64,000 nt of DNA, taken from the NCBI RefSeq assembly GCF_020144665.1, contig NZ_JAAHBQ010000023.1, positions 1-64,000 of the forward strand. The letters run 5' to 3'. This document shows positions 8,301-16,182 of the stretch, piece by piece; the stretch's first letter is position 1; each line of letters begins with the position of its first letter. The DNA is from Oscillatoria salina IIICB1 (lineage in GTDB: Bacteria; Cyanobacteriota; Cyanobacteriia; Cyanobacteriales; SIO1D9). The notes beneath the pieces were generated by a model that ran no database searches, had not been told where the DNA came from, and was given only the letters and a program-made list of their open reading frames with translations. The position numbers were made by a program, and so were the translations under genes.

Positions 8301-9725
8301 TTATTGCCAATCCGCAAAAAATTCTTGAAATTGGGCGATCGCGTTTTTGGCTGCTTTTTCTGGAGATATCCCCTCAACCAAGATCCCATAAAGAGCTTCA
8401 CCCCAAACATTTTCTTCTAGCGCCTCTACATAGCCTGGGTTGGTGCTGAAAGAATAAGGACGAGTAGGAGATTGAGTCATAATTTTCTTCACTTCAGTAA
8501 TATGAGGATCGTCAGCATTCGTCCAAAAAGGGTCATTCCAACCAGATGTATTTACAGGAAAAAAACGACCATCTGCTGCTTCGATATAGCTGTCTAAGAC
8601 TGTTGGCTCAATTAGATAGGATAAAAAGCTTTTTGCATCTTTTTGGTTCGGAGAATCTTTAAAGATCAAAGCTTGCCTAACCTCAATTAAGTAGCGCATT
8701 GGCTGACCATCAGGTTTACGGGGAAATTCTATTGTAGCTAGCTTGTTTAAATAAAGATCCTTTTCGTGAAAGCGAGCAGCCGGAATTGAAAGACTGGGAT
8801 TAGCTGTTATCGCCATAATTCGATTATAGAAGCTAGAATTGTTGTCTTCATTTCTCCAGACTAAAGCTGAAGGTGGAATATATCCTTCCTGGTATAACTC
8901 TGACCACCATTTTAAAGCTTCCACAAGTCCTTGACGGTTTTCCTGCTGTTCGATTACTAGCTGCCCTGCTTCGTCCACAACTTGAACGTTGTAGGCTTCT
9001 AAAATATATTCAAAAAGGAAGAAAGTCTCTGTAGAATATGGGGAACTAGGAAACCCTAAACTGAAGATTTCTTGCTGTTGTTCCGAACGCAAGCGCTCTT
9101 GTAATTGAGTCCAAAATTCCCAAAAACCATCCCAATCTTGAGGAATATCTTGTGGACTATATCCTAATTCTTCGAGCCAGTCTCGCCAGTAATGAAGATA
9201 AACAGCTTCTTGATAAAGAGGTACGGCGTAATAGCTTTTTTTCTGCTCAACTTGATTAAAAAGCTGGGCATTTTCTAATGCTGAGTCGGAAATAAAATCT
9301 GCAACTGGTGCGATGGTCGAACTCACATCTACAAGTTTATCTTCCCAGGCATACAAAAGTGCTAATTGAGTGCGATCGATAGTGAGATCGGGAGGATTTC
9401 CTGCTGCTACTGCTGCTTCGATTTGTTCAACTAATTGATTTTCGTCGAAAAAGACTAGCTGAACTTTTTTGTTTTGTTGTTTTTCCCAGTCGTTAACAAT
9501 TTTTTGGAAAAACGTCTTTTCTTCCTCGATAAAACCTTTGTCCCACCAGATGGTAAGTACCCCTGTGTCTAAGGAAAGTCTTTCTATCGTTTCGGCACTA
9601 TCAAAATAAGATTTGTCTACTTGCTCCGATGAGTTTTGACAACCAAATACTATCGTCGCTATTAAAATAATCAGTAAGAATATTGAGAGAGAGAATTTTT
9701 TAACATTTAGCTTTTTCAAGTACAT
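8301..9725 (-). CDS. Extracellular solute-binding lipoprotein (family 1 type)
   Basis: A 474-residue secreted lipoprotein with a positively charged N-terminus, a hydrophobic core and a lipobox ending at Cys29 (VFGC). The mature part looks like a type II periplasmic solute-binding protein of the sugar/polyamine kind: LTIWWDKGF near the N-terminus, AAGNPPDL, then a large C-terminal lobe rich in aromatic residues. No ABC permease or ATPase gene lies nearby. Instead it precedes the receptor-channel fusion by 16 bp on the same strand, so the two are very likely co-transcribed. Its ligand is not evident. Confidence 0.75.
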   Translation of the reverse strand: MYLKKLNVKKFSLSIFLLIILIATIVFGCQNSSEQVDKSYFDSAETIERLSLDTGVLTIWWDKGFIEEEKTFFQKIVNDWEKQQNKKVQLVFFDENQLVEQIEAAVAAGNPPDLTIDRTQLALLYAWEDKLVDVSSTIAPVADFISDSALENAQLFNQVEQKKSYYAVPLYQEAVYLHYWRDWLEELGYSPQDIPQDWDGFWEFWTQLQERLRSEQQQEIFSLGFPSSPYSTETFFLFEYILEAYNVQVVDEAGQLVIEQQENRQGLVEALKWWSELYQEGYIPPSALVWRNEDNNSSFYNRIMAITANPSLSIPAARFHEKDLYLNKLATIEFPRKPDGQPMRYLIEVRQALIFKDSPNQKDAKSFLSYLIEPTVLDSYIEAADGRFFPVNTSGWNDPFWTNADDPHITEVKKIMTQSPTRPYSFSTNPGYVEALEENVWGEALYGILVEGISPEKAAKNAIAQFQEFFADWQ

Positions 9726-9774
9726 AGCTTAATTTTGGGAAATCTTGTTGGCGAAGCGTTCTGAGTGAATAGGA

Positions 9775-11046
9775 TTATTCATTCCAAACCTGAAGAACTT
9801 TTCCCGTTACCTGTTTACCTAACCAAAAAGTATTGGCACTTTTCGATTTTAGATTACTTTGATTTACCGTCCAAGTTTGTTCGGGGTCGAATAAGATTAA
9901 TTCTGCCTTTTCTCCTACCTGAAAACTAGCAGGTTGTTGTTGTAAACAGCGACAAGGTGCAACAGTTAAAGCTTGCCACAATTCTAACGCCGACCATTCT
10001 TTTGTCGCGACAAATTCTTGCCAAAGTAAGGGTAAAGCTAATTCTAAACCGATCGCGCCCGGTGGTGCACAAGCAAAAGCGACAGTTTTCTCTTCATAAG
10101 TATAAGGCGTATGGTCGATCGCGATCGCGTCCACAATTCCTGCTTTCACTCCCCTAACCAAAGTCTCTCGATCCTTGAGATTGCCCAAAGGTGGCTCTAA
10201 TCTTAAATTAGGGTCATAACTAGCGACAACTTTGCTATCTAACAGCAAGTGCATCCAAGTCGTACTCGCAGTTACAGGCAAACCTCGCTGTTTCGCCTCA
10301 GCTATCAATTCTACCCCACGAGCCGTCGAAATTCGCATCAAATGCACTGCTGTACCTGTCGCCGCAACAACCTCCAAAATCGCCGCTAACGCCGCAGCCT
10401 CGGAGATTTCCGGATCTCCTGGTAAACCCGCCCGGATAGAAAGCGTTCCCTCGCGCATCACGCCATTGCCCTTTAAATGGCTGTCAGCCGCCATTAAAGC
10501 CACAGGCTTATCCATTGGTTGTAGGTACTCTAACAAGCGCCTTAAAAGCCCTAAATTCGCCACTGGATGCCCATCTGTAAAGCCGATCGCACCTGCGGCA
10601 GCAAGGTCGGCTAACTCGGTCATTTGTTCGGATTGCATCGCTTGAGTTAGCGCCCCCCAGAAGGAAAAATGAGGCAATGTGGGAGCAGATTTTGAGTCAT
10701 TACCCCCCTTTTTTAGCCAAGCCAAGCTACTTGGATTATCGAGGGGTGGAACAGTATCTGGTAAAATTGTCAAGCGAGTAAAACCTCCGGCGATCGCCGC
10801 AGCCGCTAAACTCGATAAAGTTTCGCGATCTTCGTGTCCGGGTTCGCCACTGTGACTGTATAAATCTACTAATCCTGGTGCTAAAATTAAGCCGCGACAA
10901 TCTCGTCTGGAAATAGTTTCTGGTACCTCTTTTAATTCGGTTGCAATTGCTTCAATTTTACCGTCAATAATTAACACATCGGTAGTTTGTTCTTTATTGG
11001 CAACTGGGTCGATAATTTTTACTTGTTCGAGGAGTTTATTATTCAT
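9775..11046 (-). CDS. Dihydroorotase-like protein, probably metal-site deficient
   Basis: A 423-residue amidohydrolase of the type I dihydroorotase family (LAPGLVD, SGEPGHEDRET, GGFTRLTILPDT). Key metal ligands are altered. The usual D-x-H-x-H motif reads DLYSHSGEPG, so the first His is Tyr63. The usual DHAPH-type motif reads DHTPY. The HVHHIS-type strand reads VHLMRIST. It may therefore be a catalytically weak or structural paralogue of the kind paired with aspartate transcarbamoylase, and a genuine pyrC may lie elsewhere. The stop is 49 bp before the binding lipoprotein gene on the same strand, so these could form one transcript. Confidence 0.7.
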   Translation of the reverse strand: MNNKLLEQVKIIDPVANKEQTTDVLIIDGKIEAIATELKEVPETISRRDCRGLILAPGLVDLYSHSGEPGHEDRETLSSLAAAAIAGGFTRLTILPDTVPPLDNPSSLAWLKKGGNDSKSAPTLPHFSFWGALTQAMQSEQMTELADLAAAGAIGFTDGHPVANLGLLRRLLEYLQPMDKPVALMAADSHLKGNGVMREGTLSIRAGLPGDPEISEAAALAAILEVVAATGTAVHLMRISTARGVELIAEAKQRGLPVTASTTWMHLLLDSKVVASYDPNLRLEPPLGNLKDRETLVRGVKAGIVDAIAIDHTPYTYEEKTVAFACAPPGAIGLELALPLLWQEFVATKEWSALELWQALTVAPCRCLQQQPASFQVGEKAELILFDPEQTWTVNQSNLKSKSANTFWLGKQVTGKVLQVWNE

Positions 11047-11085
11047 TTGTTAAGTCAGTTTATTTTTAGTTTTTTTCTCGCGCAT

Positions 11086-11360
11086 TCGGCGGAGCCGTTC
11101 TCGCTTCTCCTACGGAGACGCTACGCGAACGAGTAGGCGCAAAGAAAGATCGCGAAGAGTTGGTGGAATTTAGATTGGGTTTGGTTTTTTATTTACAATT
11201 AGATTTGTCAAGAATTAGTTAATGAATGAGAGTGACTGTTTGTTGGTAATTTATAACTGATAACTGGTAACTGCGGGTACGTGATAACTGATAACTGTTA
11301 ACTGATAACTGTTAACTGATAACTGATAACTGTTAACTGATAACTGTCAACTGATAACTG
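11086..11360. repeat. Composite intergenic repeats (palindromic element plus TAACTGA heptamers)
   Basis: The 314-bp gap contains no gene. Its left part (about 11086-11142) is a palindromic element rich in GGAGACGCTACGCGAACG, a type scattered through cyanobacterial genomes. Its right part (11253-11360) is a run of degenerate heptamers TAACTGA/TAACTGT. The run stops exactly at the stop codon of the following minus-strand gene. A related palindromic element is present near 23920-23970. Confidence 0.8.
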
Positions 11361-12713
11361 TTATAAGGCTCCAGCCGCAGTTCGATCGATGACTCCACCA
11401 CTGAGGTGAGTAGTCAGGTTAATTGCTTGTAAAACTGGGTAGCCTGCTGTACCTTTGGGATAGTCAATAACGCTTACTGCGCCATTACCTTGTTTGATGT
11501 TCCAAAAGTTTTTTGGTTGTAAACCAAGGAGGTAGCAAAGGATTACTTTGTTGATGGCATCGTGAGCGACAATAATCCCAGTTTGTGGTTGTTTAGCAGC
11601 TTCTTCTGACTGTACTTGAATGATATCATTCCAACAGGCGATCGCGCGATCCCACACTTGTTGTAAATTCTCGCCTTCGGGCATTTGGACTGCTTCTGGT
11701 TGTTCTCGCCATTGACGTAATAAATCGGGAAATTCTTCTTCAATTTCTGGCTCTAGTTTACCTTCCCATAATCCGTGACCGATTTCACACAAATCTGGTT
11801 GTAATTCTAGAAAGATTTCTGGGTGATTTTCTAAAATGATTTCGGCGGTTTCTTTGGGGCGCAACATGGGACTGGAGACAGCAAAAGTTAACTCGGTATT
11901 CTTGAGAAATTCTGCTGCTTTTCTTCCTTGTTCTTTGCCATTTTCGTTCAGAGGAACGTCGCGAGAACCTTGGAAGCGGGAAACTCGATTCCATTCCGTT
12001 TCTCCATGACGCACTAATAAAACTCGTACCATATTTTTTGCGGAACGAGGTAGTGGTAAAGGAATTCCTAGATGAGTGGTTTGGTTGAGTGATTCTAGTT
12101 GTACTGCTTCTCCGAAACCACCAGTAAAATTTAAAACATTAATGTTGCAATTTGTCTGTTGAATAGAATGATAACGTTCCGGAGGAATGCCTAACGCGCT
12201 CATAATTAAACAGCGATTGATGCCATTGTGAGCGACAATTAAAATTGTCCCGCCTTGGTGTTTGGTAATGATTTCTTGCCAGAATTGCTGTGCTTGTTGA
12301 TAAAGAGCCAGCACCGGAAAATGTTCTTTGTCTCCTTCGGTAGTTGAGAGCAACATTTTAAACTGATGAGGAGTATCTTTCCAACAGCGATAGTCCTCAG
12401 CAAATTTTGTTTGGACATCCTCTTTTTTCAACTTTTCCCACAAAGGTAAATCAATTTCCATCAATAAATCGTGAGGTACCAAAGTGGGAGGATTATTTAA
12501 GCAATTTTGAATAGTTTCCGCCGTTAGCTTTGCTCGTTGTAAGGGACTAGCATAAAATGCGTTAAAGTTAAGTTTACTAAGTGCTTGTCCTACTTTCAGC
12601 GCATCAGCACGACCTTGTTCGGTAAGTACAGATTCATCGCAGCGACCTTGAATCATTTTCAAAGCATTATAGCTGCTTTGACCGTGACGAACGATAACAA
12701 CGCGAGTAGTCAA
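11361..12713 (-). CDS. Two-domain histidine phosphatase (phosphoglycerate mutase superfamily)
   Basis: The protein contains two tandem histidine-phosphatase domains, each with its own RHG motif (VRHGQSSYN and VRHGETEWN) and a later catalytic His (VAHNGINR; VAHDAINK). Such double-domain proteins are typical of cyanobacteria and may act as phosphatases on small metabolites; the substrate is unclear. An ATG exists at 12752, but the TTG at 12713 is preceded by GGGGAG seven bases upstream and gives the family-like N-terminus TTRVVIVRHG, so I chose it. The length is then 450 residues. It is divergent from the kinase gene at 12805. Confidence 0.8.
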   Translation of the reverse strand: MTTRVVIVRHGQSSYNALKMIQGRCDESVLTEQGRADALKVGQALSKLNFNAFYASPLQRAKLTAETIQNCLNNPPTLVPHDLLMEIDLPLWEKLKKEDVQTKFAEDYRCWKDTPHQFKMLLSTTEGDKEHFPVLALYQQAQQFWQEIITKHQGGTILIVAHNGINRCLIMSALGIPPERYHSIQQTNCNINVLNFTGGFGEAVQLESLNQTTHLGIPLPLPRSAKNMVRVLLVRHGETEWNRVSRFQGSRDVPLNENGKEQGRKAAEFLKNTELTFAVSSPMLRPKETAEIILENHPEIFLELQPDLCEIGHGLWEGKLEPEIEEEFPDLLRQWREQPEAVQMPEGENLQQVWDRAIACWNDIIQVQSEEAAKQPQTGIIVAHDAINKVILCYLLGLQPKNFWNIKQGNGAVSVIDYPKGTAGYPVLQAINLTTHLSGGVIDRTAAGAL

Positions 12714-12804
12714 TTTTTTTCTCCCCAGGTTACAGCCTTTAAACAGCGTCATTTTAACTTGCAGCGAGCCATGCTAGAAAAGATAAGATGCAAATAAAGC
12801 ACTC

Positions 12805-14157
12805 ATGTGGGGTACGACTGTGTTTGCATCAAACCAGATATTACAAACCAGATACCAGTTAGAAAAACAGTTAGGACATACGGCTGCTGGTCGTCAAACT
12901 TGGTTAGCATTGGATAATCAGTCTGGGGAACAAGTGACGCTGAAATTGCTGGCGTTTAGTCCCCAAATGCAGTGGGAAGAGTTAAAGTTGTTTGAGCGGG
13001 AAGCGCAAGTGTTACAAGCTTTAAGTCATCCTCGTATTCCTCGCTATCGAGATTATTTTTCTCTGGGTAAAGAAGCAGGTGCGGGTTTGTGTTGGTTTGG
13101 CTTGGTACAGGATTATATTCCTGGTGTTTCTGTGCAAGAATTATTAACGCAAGGTCAGCGCTTTACGGAAGCCCAGGTGCGTTCGGTGGCTGTGCAAGTG
13201 CTGGAAATTTTGATTTATTTACACGAATTGTCTCCGCCTGTACTGCATCGGGATATTAAGCCGAGTAATTTGATTTGGGGCGAAGATGAGAGCGTTTATT
13301 TGGTAGATTTTGGGGCAGTACAGGCTCAAGCTGCTGTGACTGGGGTTACTTTTACGGTGGTGGGAACGAGTGGTTATGCACCTTTGGAACAATTTTGGGG
13401 TCGAGCTGTGGCTGCGTCGGATTTGTATGCTTTGGGCGCAACTCTGATACACTTACTTACGGGTATTGCTCCGGCTGAGTTACCTCATCAAGATTCTCGG
13501 ATTCAGTTTCGTCATTTAGTTAGTATTGACTCTAGTTTTCTCGTTTGGATTGAAAAGGTTACTGAGTCGGCTATTGAAAAACGTTATCCTACTGCTCGTC
13601 GAGCTTTAGAAATATTACAGTCAGGTTTGGTTGAACCTACTCATAATACTCGCAGAATTTCGGCGCTGAGAAAATTACATCGACCTGTTGGTACTTATAT
13701 CAAATTAGAAAAGTCGCCTCAAAGTTTACAAATTGACATTCCGGCTGGTGGCTTCCGTAAATTAACGATTTATGGTGCGCTTGGGGCATTTTTTTTGCTG
13801 TACCTAGGTTCGAGTTTTTTCTTTTTATCGATTACTTTACTTTTAACTGCTCCCACTTTTGGCTTGCTGTTTACAATCATTTTGGTAGGTTTTTTTGCTA
13901 AATTTATGGGCGAACGAACTCGAATTTCTTTTCAGGGTTCTCGCTTTGGTTTGGAACGACAAACTTTGTGGTTTCGTTACGGACAACAGACGGGCTATAT
14001 TGGCGAAATTTTTAATGTTTTAGTTTATAAGCAAGGAGAGGTTTATGAAGTAATGATTCGCTCGGCGGCTAAAAATTATCGACTTGGTGGTGCTTTAGGA
14101 GAACATGAAAGTGCTTGGTTGGCGCAAGAAATTCAAGATTGGCTGCGAGGTTCCTAA
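12805..14157 (+). CDS. Serine/threonine protein kinase with C-terminal membrane region
   Basis: A 450-residue eukaryotic-type kinase. The kinase domain covers about residues 15-275, with a loose glycine loop (LGHTAAGR), the catalytic loop HRDIKPSN and the metal motif DFGAVQ. The activation segment contains GTSGYAPLEQ. After a linker there are two adjacent hydrophobic segments (about 322-370) and a C-terminal soluble domain of about 80 residues with no family I can name. It is probably anchored in the membrane with the kinase in the cytoplasm. Substrates are unknown. It is followed by the CPBP protease gene on the same strand. Confidence 0.85.
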   Translation: MWGTTVFASNQILQTRYQLEKQLGHTAAGRQTWLALDNQSGEQVTLKLLAFSPQMQWEELKLFEREAQVLQALSHPRIPRYRDYFSLGKEAGAGLCWFGLVQDYIPGVSVQELLTQGQRFTEAQVRSVAVQVLEILIYLHELSPPVLHRDIKPSNLIWGEDESVYLVDFGAVQAQAAVTGVTFTVVGTSGYAPLEQFWGRAVAASDLYALGATLIHLLTGIAPAELPHQDSRIQFRHLVSIDSSFLVWIEKVTESAIEKRYPTARRALEILQSGLVEPTHNTRRISALRKLHRPVGTYIKLEKSPQSLQIDIPAGGFRKLTIYGALGAFFLLYLGSSFFFLSITLLLTAPTFGLLFTIILVGFFAKFMGERTRISFQGSRFGLERQTLWFRYGQQTGYIGEIFNVLVYKQGEVYEVMIRSAAKNYRLGGALGEHESAWLAQEIQDWLRGS

Positions 14158-14286
14158 AATAGTTTTTAGTTGAATTTGTTGGTTAGAAAACTAATTTAGC
14201 TGAAATTAAGGTAAGATGTCAATGAAAAATGATTTAGGCTTTGACAAGCTAATTCTCAGGTTAGTTACAGTTTACTTTTGCCGTCT

Positions 14287-15867
14287 ATGACCATTAAACG
14301 ATTTATTTTAACGTTGCTGACCATTTTTGCTGTGGGTAAATTGCTCCTCGATTTGGTAGGTAGTTTTAGTCAACCACAAGTACAAAGTCGCTTGCAATTG
14401 TATCAGACTAATTTGATTTTACACGCGAGTGAATATCAAGTTGATAATAATCGCGAATCAGCTCAGGAGAATTTTGATTTTGCTCGTCAAGCTTTGATTG
14501 GGGAAAAAGCTTATTCCTCTGCACAAAAACAGTATGAAAAATCTCTAGAAGTTGCGGAAAAGTCTAGGGAAAATTTACGCCGTAAATTGGAACAACAACA
14601 ACCAACAGGAATTAATGATTCTACCGTTGAAGTTCCACCTTTAGGGAAACCACCGGGAGAAAATAAGCAAAATCAACAGTTAGTAAATGCGATCGCGCAA
14701 GTGGATCGCTTTATTGATGAACTTCAGCTTAAGATTGGTATTATACAAGCAAGGCAGGATCGCACTGAAGAGGCGATCGCTACTTGGAATCAAATCATTG
14801 AGTCTTCTCCTGATAATCTGGCTGATGCGACTAATGCACAGATTGCAGAAATTGTCAAGGGTTTGTGGTCGGAAATTCCGGTAGTTATCCCTGGTGCGGA
14901 AGAGACAATTCAAGCAAATCTCGAAGGTTGGTTTCGCTACCGAGCTTTGCATCAATTGTACGAAATCCAAGGACAATCAGCGAAATTAGCAGCTTTAGAA
15001 AGTCAAGAAGAAACCGTTGCTCAAACAGCAATGGTTAAGTTAGCATTAATCGGAGGAATTCCGGCGATCGCTGGTTTTCTCGGTATTATTTTATTGGTTT
15101 CTCTCTTAGCACAAGTAGCCTTAAAAGGCAAAGAATCAATTCTCGCAACGCATAGCGGCGTACCCTGGAAAACACCTTGGAATTGGGAAATTACTTGGCA
15201 AGTTTTGATTGTCGGCTTTTTTACAATCGGGCAAATTATCCTGCCATTATTGTTAGGTTTATCTGGATTTAATCCGACAAATTTAGGTTTGCGAGCGAAA
15301 GCAATTTACGTGTTAATTAGTTACTTATTAATGGCTTTTGCCGGGTTACTGGTGCTGTTTCTTTCGATTAAAGAATTTTTACCCTTACCTAAAAGTTGGT
15401 TCCGGATTAAACCTACAGGTAACTGGATTTTCTGGGGAATAGGTGGATATTTAGTAGCCGTTCCTTTAGTAGTAATTGTCTCGCTCGTTAACCAACAAAT
15501 TTGGCAGGGACAAGGCGGAAGTAACCCGATTTTACTTTTAGCTTTAGAAGCGAAAGATAGCGTAGTATTAGCAATCTTTTTTATCACCGCTAGTGTAGCA
15601 GCACCAGTATTTGAGGAAATAATGTTCCGAGGATTTTTATTACCTTCCTTAACTCGTTACGTGCCAGTTTGGGGAGCAATTCTGGGTAGCAGTTTAATAT
15701 TTTCCATCGCTCATTTGAGTTTATCAGAAGTGCTACCGCTAACAATGTTAGGCATCGTCTTAGGATTTGTCTACACGCGATCGCGCAATCTTCTCGCACC
15801 AATGTTACTTCACAGTCTTTGGAATGGCGGGACTTTACTCAGTTTATTCGTTTTAGGGAGCGGTTAG
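14287..15867 (+). CDS. CPBP family intramembrane protease
   Basis: A membrane protein of about 526 residues. The N-terminal half has one anchor followed by a long soluble, helical, Gln-rich region. The C-terminal half has about eight hydrophobic segments and carries the CPBP/Abi motifs EEIMFRG, FSIAHLS and LLHSLWNGG, which provide the putative catalytic Glu and metal-binding His residues. Members process or retain membrane proteins, and the substrate is unknown. A TTG at 14278 is in frame, but the ATG at 14287 is the more natural start. The stop codon is followed almost at once by spreading repeats. Confidence 0.85.
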   Translation: MTIKRFILTLLTIFAVGKLLLDLVGSFSQPQVQSRLQLYQTNLILHASEYQVDNNRESAQENFDFARQALIGEKAYSSAQKQYEKSLEVAEKSRENLRRKLEQQQPTGINDSTVEVPPLGKPPGENKQNQQLVNAIAQVDRFIDELQLKIGIIQARQDRTEEAIATWNQIIESSPDNLADATNAQIAEIVKGLWSEIPVVIPGAEETIQANLEGWFRYRALHQLYEIQGQSAKLAALESQEETVAQTAMVKLALIGGIPAIAGFLGIILLVSLLAQVALKGKESILATHSGVPWKTPWNWEITWQVLIVGFFTIGQIILPLLLGLSGFNPTNLGLRAKAIYVLISYLLMAFAGLLVLFLSIKEFLPLPKSWFRIKPTGNWIFWGIGGYLVAVPLVVIVSLVNQQIWQGQGGSNPILLLALEAKDSVVLAIFFITASVAAPVFEEIMFRGFLLPSLTRYVPVWGAILGSSLIFSIAHLSLSEVLPLTMLGIVLGFVYTRSRNLLAPMLLHSLWNGGTLLSLFVLGSG

Positions 15868-16135
15868 GTCAGTTAACAGTTAGCAGTGAACAGTTATCAG
15901 TTAACAGTTAGCAGTGAACAGTTATCAGTTAGCAGTTAGCAGTGAACAGTTATCAGTTAACATTGACCAGTGATTAGGGAACAGTTAAAAGTTATCAGTT
16001 TATCCTCTAATTCCTACTTATCTCCCTTGTCTCCCCCCTCCTCCTTGTCTCCCCCCTCTCCCTTTTCTCCAATCATGACTGATAACTGATAACTGATAAC
16101 TGGTCACTGATAACCCTAATCCCCAATATCCAAAC
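15868..16135. repeat. Composite short tandem repeats between CPBP and copper ATPase genes
   Basis: The gap holds three repeat types in series and no gene. First come CAGTTATCAGTTAACAGT-type heptamers (15870-15990). Next are CTCCTTGTCTCCCCCC units (about 16021-16070), then further GATAACTGATAACTG heptamers (16078-16112) with a short CCCTAATCCCCAAT tail. The same types, in various orders and orientations, occur at 18147, 43950 and 55575. Confidence 0.85.
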
Positions 16136-16182
16136 AGAGCTACGATTAACAAGGAACCACCAGACAAACAACAAACAACTTT

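Noticed and set aside
8285-8410. Extended N-terminus of the channel fusion starting at 8410
   Set aside because: It would overlap the lipoprotein gene by 110 bp and add 42 residues before the natural membrane anchor. ATG 8284 fits better.
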